The notes beneath the pieces are model-generated. The model ran no database searches and was not told the origin of the DNA. It saw only the letters and a list, made by a program, of their open reading frames with translations. From Orychophragmus violaceus (Eukaryota > Streptophyta > Magnoliopsida > Brassicales > Brassicaceae), in the NCBI GenBank assembly GCA_030180135.1, contig CM058237.1, positions 100,452,489-100,516,488 on the forward strand: a stretch of 64,000 nt of DNA, written 5' to 3'. Positions within the stretch are counted from its first letter, which is position 1. Each line of letters begins with the position of its first letter. This document shows, piece by piece, positions 54,520-64,000 of this stretch. Both the position numbers and the translations under genes were made by a program.

Positions 54520-55896
54520 CAGTCGCGATTGCAGGCTGCTATTCTCGATGATGAAGCTGACATGTTCATAGCTGCAGTCGCCCAAGGTTCTCTCTCCACT
54601 AGACCTTGGTACGCTGACATAGCCAACTACCTTGCTGCAGATGATGAGCCTGAAGTGTTTAAAGGCTATGCTAAGAAGAAGTTCCTTAGGGAAATCAGGC
54701 GTTATTATTGGGATGAGCCCTACTTGTACAAGCACTGCTCTGATGGTATCTACAGATGTTGCATTGCTGAGTGTGAAGTTGATGATGTGTTATACCACTT
54801 CCATGGTTCTGAGTATGCTGGACACTTTTCTACATTCAAAACAGTGTCTAAGGTTCTTCAAGCAGGCTTCTGGTGCCCTACAATGTTCAAGGATGCTCAG
54901 TTTTTCATCTCTCAGTGTGATGTGTGTCAGAGGAGGGGGAACATCAGGAAGAGACATGAGATGCCACAAAACTTCATCCTCGAGGTTGAAGTCTTTGACT
55001 GCTGGGGCATCGATTTCATGGGTCCATTCCCATCTTCCTATGGGAACCGGTACATATTGGTTGATGTGGACTATGTGTCCAAGTGGGTTGAAGCGATTGC
55101 AAGTCCGACCAATGACTCTTTGGTAGTTCTTAAGCTGTTTAAGACTATCATCTTCCCCAGATTTGGAGTGCCTAGTATTGTGATAAGTGATGGTGGCACT
55201 CACTTCATCAACAAGGTCTTTGAGAAGTTTCTTAAAAAGCATGGTGTTAATCATCATGTGGCTACTCCATATCACCCTCAAACTAGTGGACAAGTTGAGG
55301 TTTCCAACAGACAGATAAAGGAGATTCTAGAGAAGACAGTGGGAAAGACTAGGAAAGACTGGTCTGCTAAGCTTGATGATGCGTTGTGGGCTTACAGGAC
55401 TGCGTTTAAGACGCCACTGGGGACTACACCCTTCCATCTTCTCTATGGGAAAGCATGTCACCTCCCAGTTGAGCTTGAGCACAAGGCTAGATGGGCTGTC
55501 AAACATATGAACTATGACCTCAAGTCTGCAGTTGAGAGACGTCTGATACAGCTTAATGAGCTAGACGAGATTCGCCACCATGCCTATGAGAACTCAAAGC
55601 TGTACAAGGAGCGTACAAAGGCATATCATGATAAGAAGATCATCTCACGCAACTTCGAACCCAACGATCAGGTACTTCTCTACAATTCTCACCTAACATT
55701 GTTTCCTGGGAAGTTGCGTTATCGTTGGTCAGGTCCATTCACCGTCAAAGAAGCTAGACCACACGGAGCTGTTATCTTGATGAATTCCAAAGGCGAGGAG
55801 TTCACAGTCAATGGGAAAAGGGTGAAACATTACTGGGCAAAAGCTGAAATTCCAGAAGGCAACATTGTCCATCTGGATAATCCACCCAACGCCTGA

Positions 55897-56077
55897 TCGT
55901 ATTACAGTCAAGCTATTGACCTAAAACGAGCGCTGAGTGGGAGGCAACCTAGTGTAGGTTAGTTTTCGTTTCTTTTGGGTCTTTGTCCTTGAGTCTTTTG
56001 ATTTTTCTGGTTTTTGTGTGTCAAAGCTGTGAGGAACAGGTTTGCAGACAGCAGTGTAGGTCGACGCCCCACAGTGT
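55897..56077 (+). other. Element B 3' region, before Copia-2
   Basis: Non-coding, with GAGCGCTGAGTGGGAGGCAACC shared with element A (about 22900). It ends in the first arm of a module interrupted by Copia-2. The terminal AGTGT (56073-56077) is the left target duplication. Confidence 0.7.
56054..56077. repeat. Paired module 20, left arm (element B), split by Copia-2
   Basis: GTGTAGGTCGACGC and spacer, then GTGT. The rest of the right arm (CGGTCGACAC) is at 63305-63314 beyond Copia-2. Pre-insertion core spacing 20 bp. Confidence 0.75.
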
Positions 56078-56760
56078 TGTTGGGAATGTCCTGAAATCTA
56101 TTGTACATCCTCTAAGTGAAAGTCATATAGTCGAGATGAGACAATCACATAATACTAGGTAGTCATAACTCTTTGCTAGAAGCCACTTATGATCAATGAG
56201 TTGAGAACTCATTGCTAGTGTTATATGATCCTACAGGGTCACACACCTAAGCAAACTGGGCGTTAAAGACGAGGTTGATCATTAATGTAATGATCCAGTA
56301 AATGCATATGTGATATGCATTCGATATCAATGTTCTGGGGAAGCATCGATCGTTGCAGAGAGTGCATCGATCGATGCACTTACGGATTAATGAGATTAAT
56401 TCGGTTTAATCGTTGGTTAATTCCGTTGTGGTTTAAGCCGACATATATAAGATATATGGTCGACCTAAACTCGTCCCTAACCTAATACACAGCCACAAGA
56501 ACACAGATAGAAACCTCTCTGGAGATCAGATCTCTGTAAGGCACTAGCATCCCTGCGGTCCAGTTTGTGTGCGTGTGGATACCAGTAGAGGCGCAGCACT
56601 TGAGACGCTTCGTGATCTCGATTATCTGCAAACACTTCCGCTGCATATTCATCAGGTGATCTCGAGATCTGTTAGATTCAATTACATGAACCTTAGATCC
56701 TAGGCTCGGAATTCAGACTAGGGTTGCTAATCCTGATTAGAACTGCTAGAAATTCCTTCA
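56078..56760 (+). repeat. Copia-2 left LTR
   Basis: 683 bp, TGTTGGGAATG...CCTTCA. TATATAA at 56444-56450 is the likely TATA box. A paired module lies about 70 bp upstream of it (56343-56377). Confidence 0.95.
56343..56377. repeat. Paired module 21 (Copia-2 left LTR)
   Basis: GCATCGATCGTTGC, 7 nt, GCATCGATCGATGC; 21 bp apart; one mismatch as a hairpin. Confidence 0.92.
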
Positions 56761-56761
56761 G

Positions 56762-56773
56762 TGGTATCAGAGC
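56762..56773 (+). other. Copia-2 primer-binding site
   Basis: TGGTATCAGAGC, complementary to initiator tRNA-Met. Confidence 0.9.
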
Positions 56774-56922
56774 TTTAGGGTTCCATTGAATCTGTAGCAT
56801 GTTGATTAGATTGGTTGAATCTGAATCTGTGTATAGTTGATTCAAGCATGCTAAAACTCGTTTTGATCAAAGTAACCTAGATTAGGGTTTTTGTTCGAAA
56901 ACGTTTTAAGGTTTTTCGCATA

Positions 56923-56957
56923 GTGTCGATCGTTGCCAATCCGGCATCGATCGACAC
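56923..56957. repeat. Paired module 22 (Copia-2 leader)
   Basis: GTGTCGATCGTTGC, 7 nt, GCATCGATCGACAC; 21 bp apart; one mismatch as a hairpin. Confidence 0.92.
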
Positions 56958-56996
56958 AGAGCGAAAACACGAATTAAATTTAGGATTTTTCGCATG

Positions 56997-57031
56997 GTGT
57001 CGATCGTTGCCAATCCGGCAACGATCGATGC
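56997..57031. repeat. Paired module 23 (Copia-2 leader)
   Basis: GTGTCGATCGTTGC, 7 nt, GCAACGATCGATGC; same spacer as module 22; 21 bp apart. Confidence 0.92.
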
Positions 57032-57066
57032 AGGGCGAAAACCCGAATAAACCTAGTTTTCGCCTA

Positions 57067-57101
57067 GTGACGATCGATGCAATTGTTGCATCGATCGACA
57101 C
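57067..57101. repeat. Paired module 24 (Copia-2 leader)
   Basis: GTGACGATCGATGC, 7 nt, GCATCGATCGACAC; 21 bp apart. Confidence 0.92.
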
Positions 57102-57212
57102 AGCCTCGCGAGATTGTTGGATCGGTTCAATTGGATTGGACCGGTTATCGAGCTTGGTTAATTATGGTCGAACACTGTGAATGGTTTAAATGCGATTGGT
57201 TTGATTAGGTTG

Positions 57213-57247
57213 ACATCGACCGATGCTAATGTAGCATCGATCGACGC
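57213..57247. repeat. Paired module 25 (Copia-2 leader)
   Basis: ACATCGACCGATGC, 7 nt, GCATCGATCGACGC; 21 bp apart. Confidence 0.9.
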
Positions 57248-57829
57248 TGACCGGTATTCAAAACCGGATCAATTGGATTGATCGAATATCGCGGATTAAT
57301 TATAAGAATTAAAACATAGTAAAACTGAATGTTTTAAATGGTTCTGTTCCTCAACCAAATATCAAGTGCAATTGATGTCTTTCCAATCTTGTCAACTGTC
57401 AAGACCCATTTAGTTGTGTGATAGACTTGCAGTGCAAGACATCGACAATTTCATGAGTAAGGCAGAGGTAATCGTGTTGATGGACTTGCAGTGCAAGACA
57501 TCGACAATTACGTGACTGAAGAGATTGGTTTACTTGACTGAGCCATCAAAATCGTTTTGGGCTCAGAGACATCAGGTGGATTGGACATAAGATGTCGATC
57601 CACAACCAAGAGTTATATTGGATATAACTAGCAAGGTTGTTGCTTACCTAAATAGCTAAAGTTGAGTGATAGCCAGTGGCTCACTTGAATTTAGTAAAAT
57701 ATGGGTCTTGGATCATTATATTCATCTGAGGAAGCATTGATTGAATATAATGCGAGTTTTCTTAAAAGTTAAGATTTCTCATTTCTTGAACATCATAACT
57801 AAACCTTTTTCTTTTCTATGTTCTCAGCT

Positions 57830-58561
57830 ATGACTACTACTCATAATAATTGTTTCTCCATGCGATCCGTCCTTGAGAAGGACAAGTTAAATGGATCGAA
57901 TTTTCTCGAATGGTATCGGAACTTGAGAATTGTTCTCAAGCAGGAGAAGCGGGACTATGTCCTTGAAAATGTTCTCCCTGAAAAACCGAGATCCAATGCC
58001 GCACATGCAGAAAGGAGTGCTTGGGACAAGCATTCCAATGATGTGGTCGATGTGAATTGTCTCATGTTGGCTACCATGAACTCGGACTTGCAGAAGCTAT
58101 ACGAGAACGTGGAGTCGCCAGTGGAGATGATTACTAGCCCGAAAAGCATGTTTCAGGAGCAAGCACGAACTGAGAGATACCAGACGGTTAAATCTCTCAT
58201 TGAATGCAAGCTACCAAAGGACAGTCCGGTTAGTCCTCATGTCATTAAGATGATGGGTTATATTGATAACCCGGGGAGACTGGATTGTCCCATTAGCCAA
58301 GAGTTGGCTACTGACATCATTCTGCAGTCACTGCCGTCAAGTTATGATCAGTTTGTTATGAACTATAACATGAACAACTTGACGAAGACGTTGACTGAAC
58401 TGCATGGCATGCTCAAGACAGCTGAGCCTAATATCAGGAAGGGTACTCCTAATGTACTTATGGTACAAGGGGGTAAGAAGTTTAAGAAACTTGGCAAAGG
58501 TAAGGGAAAGGGCAAGGCAGTCCCGGTTGAGAACCAGGACACGCCGGCGCCAGCCCCATAG
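57830..58561 (+). CDS. gag: Copia-2 gag (UBN2 type)
   Basis: I prefer ATG 57830 over the in-frame ATG 57818. The latter lies in the pyrimidine tract before CAG 57825-57827, and the protein then starts MTTTHNNC directly after the acceptor. UBN2-type capsid, colinear with Copia-1 gag (KLNGSNFLEWYRNLRIVL through ILQSLPSSYDQF). TAG 58559-58561 ends the frame before the zinc knuckle. The same frame continues, so gag-pol was one ORF. Confidence 0.85.
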   Translation: MTTTHNNCFSMRSVLEKDKLNGSNFLEWYRNLRIVLKQEKRDYVLENVLPEKPRSNAAHAERSAWDKHSNDVVDVNCLMLATMNSDLQKLYENVESPVEMITSPKSMFQEQARTERYQTVKSLIECKLPKDSPVSPHVIKMMGYIDNPGRLDCPISQELATDIILQSLPSSYDQFVMNYNMNNLTKTLTELHGMLKTAEPNIRKGTPNVLMVQGGKKFKKLGKGKGKGKAVPVENQDTPAPAP

Positions 58562-60952
58562 CCCAATCCGGGCCCATCTGAGACTGATAAGTGCCATTAC
58601 TGTAAAGAGCCTGGGCATTGGAAGAGAAATTGCAATAAATTCTTGGAAGAGAAGAAGAAGAAGAAGAAGACTTTCGAGACTTCATCTTCAGGTATTTATG
58701 TTATAGAAGTAAATGTTACTACTTCTGGTTCTACTTCTTGGGTATTGGATACCGGCTGTGGTGCTCATATTTGTACAAATATGCAGGGCCTAAGCAACAG
58801 TAGGAAGTTGGAAAGGGGACAAGTGGACCTGCGCGTGGGGAATGGAGCAAGAGTTGCTGCATTAGCCGTAGGAACATATAACTTGTCTTTACCTTCTGGT
58901 TTGGTTTTAAAGCTTAATAATTGCTACTATGTACCTGCTATAAGCAGAAATATTATTTCCATTCCTATTTTGGATGTGGAAGGATATCAGTTTTCAATTA
59001 AGAATAAATGTTGTTCTTTTGATTACAATGATATATTTTATGGTAGCTACCCATTAGAGAATGGGCTTTATGTTTTAAACCAAACTGCACCAATCAATAA
59101 CATTAACACCAAGAGATTCAAATCAAATGACACGAATCAGACTTTTCTATGGCATTGTCGTTTGGGCCACATAAACGAGAAACGGATTCAAAAGCTCCAT
59201 AGTGATGGGCTTTTGGGCTCATTTGATTATGAATCATGTGATAAATGTGAATCTTGTTTACTAGGCAAAATGACTAAGGCCCCTTTCAACAAACCAAATG
59301 AAAGGGCCAGTGACCTATTGGGCCTTATACATACAGATGTATGCGGCCCAATGAGCACAAGTGCCAGAGGAAATTTTCGGTACTTCATTACCTTCACTGA
59401 TGATTTCAGCAGGTATGGCTATGTCTATTTAATGAGACATAAGTCGGAATCTTTTGAAAAGTTCAAAGAGTTCCAAAATGAAGTACAGAATCAACTTGGC
59501 AAAAGTATTAAGGCTCTACGATCAGATCGTGGAGGAGAATACTTGAGCCAAGAATTCAGTGATCATTTGAGAGATTGTGGAATTGTTTCACAACTCACTC
59601 CTCCTGGAACACCACAATGGAATGGCGTGTCTGAGAGGAGAAATCGGACTCTATTAGATATGGTTCGGTCAATGATAAGTCTCTCAACTCTTCCATTATC
59701 CTTTTGGGGATACGCTCTAGAAACGTCTGCGTTTACACTTAATAGGGTTCCGTCAAAATCAGTTGCAAAGACACCACATGAGATGTGGACTGGAAATGTT
59801 CCGAGTGTGTTTTTCCTGAAGATTTGGGGTTGTGAAGCTTATGATAAGCGATTAATTACAGATAAGCTCGAACCCAAATCAGACAAGTGCTACTTCGTTG
59901 GTTATCCTAAGGAAACCAAGGCATACTACTTTTACAACCAATCCGAGAACAAAGTGTTTGTTGCTCGGAACTGCGTTTTTCTTGAGAGAGAGTTTCTTTC
60001 CAAGAGAAACAGTGGGAGTAAAGTACAACTCGAAGAAGTTCGAGAACCGCAGGAAAATGCTCAACCTGTAGAGGAAGAGCAACAGTTGGATCTACAAAGA
60101 GTTGTAGAACCCGCGCCTGTGGAGCCTGAAATTCGCCGATCCGAAAGGATCCGTCACGAACCCGAGAGATATGGATTTCTCGTAACCAATTGTCATGATT
60201 TGTTAATCATTGACAGTGACGAGCCAGGGAATTTCGAAGAAGCAATGATGAGCCCTGACTCCGAAAAGTGGCTGAAAGCCACTGAATCCGAAATGGGATC
60301 CATGTCACAGAACCAAGTATGGACTTTGGTTGATTTACCCGATGGTGCAAGACCCATTGAGTGTAAATGGATTTTCAAGAAGAAAATTGATGTGAATGGA
60401 AATATTCAGATATATAAAGCAAGGCTAGTGGCAAAAGGTTTCAAACAAATTCATGGTATTGACTATGAAGAAACCTATTCACCTGTCGCCATGCTTAAAT
60501 CCATTCGGATTCTCCTAGCAACAGCTGCTCATTACGATTATGAGATCTGGCAGATGGACGTGAAAACAGCTTTCCTTAATGGAATTCTGGAAGAGGATGT
60601 GTACATGACACAACCCGAAGGTTTCATCGATCCAAATGCAGCTAGGAAAGTATGCAAACTTCATCGATCCATTTATGGATTGAAGCAAGCATCTCGGAGT
60701 TGGAATCTTCGTTTTGATGAAGCAGTCAAAAAGTTTGATTTCATCAGAAGCGAAGAAGAACCATGTGTTTACAAGAAGACTAGTGGGAGCGCAGTTGCAT
60801 TTCTCGTGTTGTATGTAGATGACATACTTCTTCTCGGAAATGACATTCCGTTGTTACAGTCTGTTAAGACTTGGCTCAGAAGTTGTTTTTCAATGAAAGA
60901 CATGGGTGAAGCCGCGTATATTCTTGGAATAAGAATCTATAGAGATACAAGT
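58562..60952 (+). CDS. pol: Copia-2 pol: zinc knuckle, protease, integrase, RT
   Basis: In register with gag after the TAG. Zinc knuckle CHYCKEPGHWKRNC (58592-58633), then protease WVLDTGCGAHIC. Integrase zinc-binding HCRLGHINEKR...CDKCESCLLGK is followed by catalytic residues in HTDVCGPM, RSDRGGEYLS and NGVSERRNR. RT has ECKWIFKKKIDVNG, ARLVAKGF, MDVKTAFLNGILEEDVYM, IYGLKQASRSW and the catalytic YVDDILLLG near 60800. TAA at 60953 results from a 1-nt loss near 60948; the protein continues in frame 1. All core catalytic residues that I can see are intact. Confidence 0.9.
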
Positions 60953-61789
60953 TAATTGGACTGTGTCAAGACACTTATATCGATAAGGTCTTACACAGGT
61001 TCAGAATGCAGGATTCCAAGAAGGGCTTCATACCAATGTCTTATGGCATAAGTCTCAGCAAGAAGCAGTGTCCTGAGACACCTGCTGAGCGAGATCGCAT
61101 GAGTCGGATTCCCTATGCCTCGGCGTTGGGATCCATCATGTATGCCATGCTCTGTACTCGTCCAGATCTTGCTTGTGCTTTAAGCATGACGAGTAGATAC
61201 CAATCGGATCCAGGTGAAAGTCACTGGACAGCAGTCAAGAATATTCTGAAGTATTTGAGAAATACTAAAGATAAATTCTTGGTGTATGGAGGAAGTGATG
61301 AGCTGGTAGTAAGTGGTTACACAGACGCAAGTTTTTAGACAGACCAAGATGATTTCCGATCGCAATCTGGTTACATCTTCTGCCTGAATGGCGGTGCAGT
61401 CAGCTGGAAGAGTTCCAAGCAGGACACTGTAGCAGATTCCACAACTGAAGCTGAGTACCTCGCTGCTTCTGAAGCGGCAAAGGAGGATGTTTAGATCAAG
61501 AAGTTCATCACTGAACTTGGTGTGATTCTTAGTATTTCTGAGCCAGTGGCTCTGTATTGTGACAACAATGGAGCCATTGCGCAAGCAAAGGAACCTAGAT
61601 CACACCAGAAATCCAAACACATAGAAAGGTGATATCACCTTATCCGTGATATTGTGAATAGAGGAGATGTGAAGATCAGCAGAGTCCCTACGGATGAGAA
61701 TGTTGCTGATCCACTGACCAAGCCCCTCCCAAGGCCTAAGCATGAGTTTCATACAACTGCTGTAGGCATTAGATTTCTTAAGATATGAT
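60953..61789 (+). pseudogene. pol: Copia-2 RT C-terminus and RNase H
   Basis: Continues pol after the frameshift: LCQDTYIDKVLHRF, IPMSYGISLSKKQCPETP, IPYASALGSIMYAMLCTRPD, then RNase H with SGYTDASF, STTEAEYLAASEAAKE and NVADPLTKPLPRPKHE. Nonsense codons are TAG 61336-61338 (family Gln), TAG 61492-61494 (family Trp) and TGA 61630-61632. Otherwise well preserved. Confidence 0.88.
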
Positions 61790-62605
61790 CTTGATTTCAG
61801 TGGGAGTTGTATTTGTTTTAGTTATGACATGATGTTCTCAAAGACATAATAGTTATGTTATTTTAATGAAATTGTTTCAGCATTATTTAATTGTGTTAAT
61901 TAAATATATATATAAAGTCCCAAAGTAATTTATGACATTTTATAGGCCATCAAGTATGTGACTTGATCATGAAACCCTATAAGCAAAAAATGACATAAAT
62001 TATAATGGTCCCTGGTCGAGGTTGTTAACGTGGGACATTAACAACCACGTGAGACTAGTATGTGAGGTGACTGATGACCATGTTTCATGGAGTCATTAAT
62101 AAGTGTATTAAAGTCATTCACATAGATGTGTGTTAGAGAACACATGATCGGACTTGACCCGTTAATGAGAACTCTACAAGATGTTATATGAGTGTCATAA
62201 GAGTTTCTCATTACGACTAAAGAGAGTAGTTCTTAGACCTGAGTTCATCATGTCCTCTCTTATATGGATTGTTTCGTCTTGACTTTGTCAAACGTCAGCC
62301 GTAACTGGTGATCATAAAGACACTGATTAGGCGGATCATGAGATATAAAAGATACATGGATGGAACAAGATGGGATTTGTACCTCCTATATAACAGGAGT
62401 TAAATATCTCTGGGCCTATCGAAGATTTGATACTGGAAATGCGTGGCCGCGCTCAAACGAGGTGATTGTCAGTCGTTTGTTTTTCATCAGTACAAATCAG
62501 GATTCGATAAACGTAATCTGGTTGAATAAGGATGACACAGTGCTTGCCTTGTGCCAGATTGAGATATAGCTACAAAGGGATTAAAGGAATAGATGATTCC
62601 AGTAC
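61790..62605 (+). other. Copia-2 3' non-coding region
   Basis: About 800 bp, colinear in blocks with the Copia-1 3' region. No ORF of note. Confidence 0.6.
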
Positions 62606-62616
62606 AAGTGGGAGAT
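62606..62616 (+). other. Copia-2 polypurine tract
   Basis: AAGTGGGAGAT, immediately before the right LTR, same as Copia-1. Confidence 0.85.
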
Positions 62617-63299
62617 TGTTGGGAATGTCCTGAAATCTATTGTACATGCTCTAAGTGAAAGTCGTATAGTCGAGATGAGACAATCACATAATACTAGGTA
62701 GTCATAACGCATTGCTAGAAGCCACTTATGATCAATGAGTTGAGAACTCATTGCTAGTGTTATATGATCCTACAGGGTCACACACCTAAGCAAACTGGGC
62801 GTTAAAGACGAGGTTGATCATTAATGTAATGATCCAGTAAATGCATATGTGATATGCATTCGATATCAATGTTCTGGGGAAGCATCGATCGTTGCAGAGA
62901 GTGCATCGATCGATGCACTTACGGATTAATCAGATTAATTCGGTTTAATCGTTGGTTAATTCCGTTGTGGTTTAAGCCGACATATATAAGATATATGGTC
63001 GACCTAAACTCGTCCCTAACCTAATACACAGCCACCAGAACACAGATAGAAACCTCTCTGGAGATCAGATCTCTGTAAGGCACTAGCATCCCTGCGGTCC
63101 AGTTTGTGTGCGTGTGGATACCAGTAGAGGCGCAGCACTTGAGGCGCTTCGTGATCTCGATTATCTGCAAACACTTCCGCTGCATATTCATCAGGTAATC
63201 TCGAGATCTGTTAGATTCAATTACATGAACCTTAGATCCTAGGCTCGGAATTCAGACTAGGGTTGCTAATCCTGATTAGAACTGCTAGAAATTCCTTCA
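62617..63299 (+). repeat. Copia-2 right LTR
   Basis: 683 bp, eight differences from the left LTR. Confidence 0.95.
62882..62916. repeat. Paired module 26 (Copia-2 right LTR)
   Basis: Same as module 21. Confidence 0.92.
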
Positions 63300-64000
63300 A
63301 GTGTCGGTCGACACCACACTCGAGAACACGGATGGAAATCGATCATGCTCGATTAGGAGCACAGCGATGTCGACCAAAGCCTTATGTCGCTGACATTGGC
63401 TGGGTGTCGGTCGACATCGACTGCGACAACAGGTAAGATTTCTGTTTCTCAAGTTCTAGGTCACTTAACACTTGTTCTCCCGATCTCATGCTACAATTGC
63501 ACTGGGGACAGTGCAGTCTAAGTATGGGGGAGGTGGCTACTGACATTGTGTTTTGTTTTCTTAGAGTCAGTCCCTTGTTTTCAATTGTTTTATTGAGTCA
63601 AAATGTGTATGAAACTATGACTTTTCGAGGAAATTTTTCGCTGGAACATGAATTTCAGTAATTCTATGACTATTAGAAAACCCCAAACGGATCAACTTAC
63701 CAAGGACACCCACATCTAACCAGGTATTCAGAGGATCCATCACTAACTTCACCTCTAAACTTGACTTGATTTTCTTACTTAGGGGCTTGAGATCTCTGGA
63801 TCGGATTCCTCTGATGTACTTGACACAGCCTGTGGTCCTGTTTGAGTTTGGTTCCTGATTTTCCCTTCCCTTGAAAGTAAAAAAAAAAGATTAAAACCGA
63901 GGATAAGCTAGTAGCTTCGAAGTGGTCACGGGAGTGGTAGAGACCCCTATTACTGATAAGGATAAAAATCAGTTCCTCTTCACTTACTTCAGTTGCAAGT
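63300..64000 (+). other. Element B 3' region, after Copia-2
   Basis: Begins with AGTGT (right target duplication) and the second arm of the interrupted module, then a degenerate module (63384-63417), a GT-donor-like ACAG|GTAAGATT near 63430, CACTGGGGACAGTG and the purine tract AAGTATGGGGGAGG at 63520-63533. Blocks shared with elements A and C follow. No ATHILA ORF1-like ORF is present here, unlike element C. Confidence 0.7.
63384..63417. repeat. Paired module 27, degenerate (element B 3' region)
   Basis: ATGTCGCTGACATT, 6 nt, GTGTCGGTCGACAT; about 20 bp apart. Confidence 0.5.

Larger units (their letters stand above)
52839..55896 (+). pseudogene. pol: Element B pol: RT, RNase H, integrase
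   Basis: RT has SPVHGVPKKGGVTVV, MCIDYRKLNAATRKDHFPLP, LDGYSGFFQIPIHPEDQ, MPFGLCNAPATFQR and the catalytic FMDDFS near 53480. TAA at 53274-53276 and a 1-nt insertion near 53490 break the RT. From 53482 the frame is open for 804 codons. RNase H has FEVMCDANDYDVG, TEKELLAVV and VVHTDHSALKYL. The integrase has a zinc-binding CDVCQRRGN end and catalytic residues in FDCWGIDFMGPF, VISDGGTHF and GQVEVSNRQI. The C-terminus WAKAEIPEGNIVHLDNPP ends at 55896. Two modules (54388-54422, 54484-54519) lie in the RNase H/integrase linker and are translated in different frames. Confidence 0.88.
56774..57817 (+). other. Copia-2 leader with four paired modules, possible leader intron
   Basis: About 1 kb, non-coding. 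Modules at 56923-56957, 56997-57031, 57067-57101 and 57213-57247, all with 21-bp spacing. The end is pyrimidine-rich and terminates CTCAG at 57827. A candidate 5' splice site (CAG|GTGATC) lies in the LTR near 56655, so the leader may be spliced out of a subgenomic gag RNA. Confidence 0.55.
56078..63299 (+). mobile_element. Copia-2: complete Ty1/Copia retrotransposon
   Basis: 683-bp LTRs (56078-56760 and 62617-63299) with eight differences by eye, about 1.2 percent. Primer site TGGTATCAGAGC at 56762, polypurine tract AAGTGGGAGAT at 62606, target duplication AGTGT at 56073-56077 and 63300-63304. Coding order is gag-protease-integrase-RT-RNaseH (Copia order). Damage is light: TAG 58559, a frameshift near 60948, TAG 61336, TAG 61492 and TGA 61630. 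Six paired 35-bp modules lie in its LTRs and leader. Confidence 0.95.
37038..64000 (+). mobile_element. Element B: large Athila-type Gypsy element, 3' end outside window
   Basis: The 5' LTR (37038-38213) is followed by a TGGCGCCGTTGCC primer site, gag, protease, RT, RNase H and integrase, then the family 3' region reaching the window end. It is inserted in element C; CCGCA at 37033-37037 is the predicted target duplication. Element D (39343-50844) sits in gag and Copia-2 (56078-63299) in the 3' region. Without the inserts about 8.2 kb of element B is visible. Coding damage: TAG 39128, TAG 39170, a frameshift near 51760, TAA 52836, TAA 53274 and a frameshift near 53490. Confidence 0.85.

Overview
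The window is plant nuclear DNA made almost entirely of nested transposable elements. I found no complete host gene, tRNA, rRNA or CRISPR array. Athila-type and Tat-type Gypsy elements, UBN2-gag Copia elements, CACTA transposons with tnp2-type transposase, TTTAGGG-like telomeric words, and captured pieces of typical plant genes (RPL11, UBC4/5-like E2, beta-tubulin, prolyl carboxypeptidase, protein kinase) point to a Brassicaceae-like genome and a (peri)centromeric or other heterochromatic region. The family-level placement is inference.

Layout from left to right. (1) 1-12764: right part of a large LTR element (element E) with a 3.5-kb 3' LTR (9262-12764) and a gag-like ORF carrying five CCHC zinc knuckles. 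A very young Copia element (Copia-1, 170-7178, LTRs identical by eye, TSD CTTAT) interrupts that ORF. (2) 12765-18644: part of a CACTA transposon (CACTA-1) with a decayed tnp2-type transposase on the minus strand and dense subterminal repeats at its right end. (3) 18751-25408: a short Athila-like element (element A) with gag and protease but no reverse transcriptase or integrase. (4) 26738-37037: a 5'-truncated older Athila remnant (element C) with integrase, an ATHILA ORF1-like envelope-position ORF and a 3' region. A 6.0-kb Pack-CACTA element (27298-33322, TSD GAA) carrying fragments of five plant genes splits it. (5) 37038-64000: a large Athila element (element B) inserted in C. It has a 5' LTR and a damaged gag-protease-RT-RNaseH-integrase, and its 3' LTR lies beyond the window. 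Element B contains a complete Tat-type Gypsy (element D, 39343-50844, TSD GTGAG) and a complete Copia element (Copia-2, 56078-63299, TSD AGTGT).

The most unusual signal is a 35-bp module. Two 14-nt near-palindromic arms with core CGRYCG (typically GCATCGATCGACAC or GTGTCGATCGTTGC) are separated by about 7 nt. I located 27 copies. The core-to-core distance is exactly 21 bp in 18 of them and 20-23 bp in the rest. Modules occur in LTRs, leaders, 3' regions and coding sequence (in all three reading frames) of the Athila-like elements, and also in the LTR and leader of the unrelated Copia-2. Copia-1 and the Tat element D have none that I could find. This looks like a DNA- or RNA-level structure shared across retrotransposon superfamilies, either a selfish palindromic insert or a regulatory or binding site.

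Other points of interest are trans-mobilisation of coding-dead elements, the Pack-CACTA, an antisense intron-containing gene in the Tat element, repeated polypurine tracts in the Athila 3' region, and LTR promoters with clustered W-box-like or site-II-like motifs. All counts, boundaries and LTR differences were read by eye, without alignment software.
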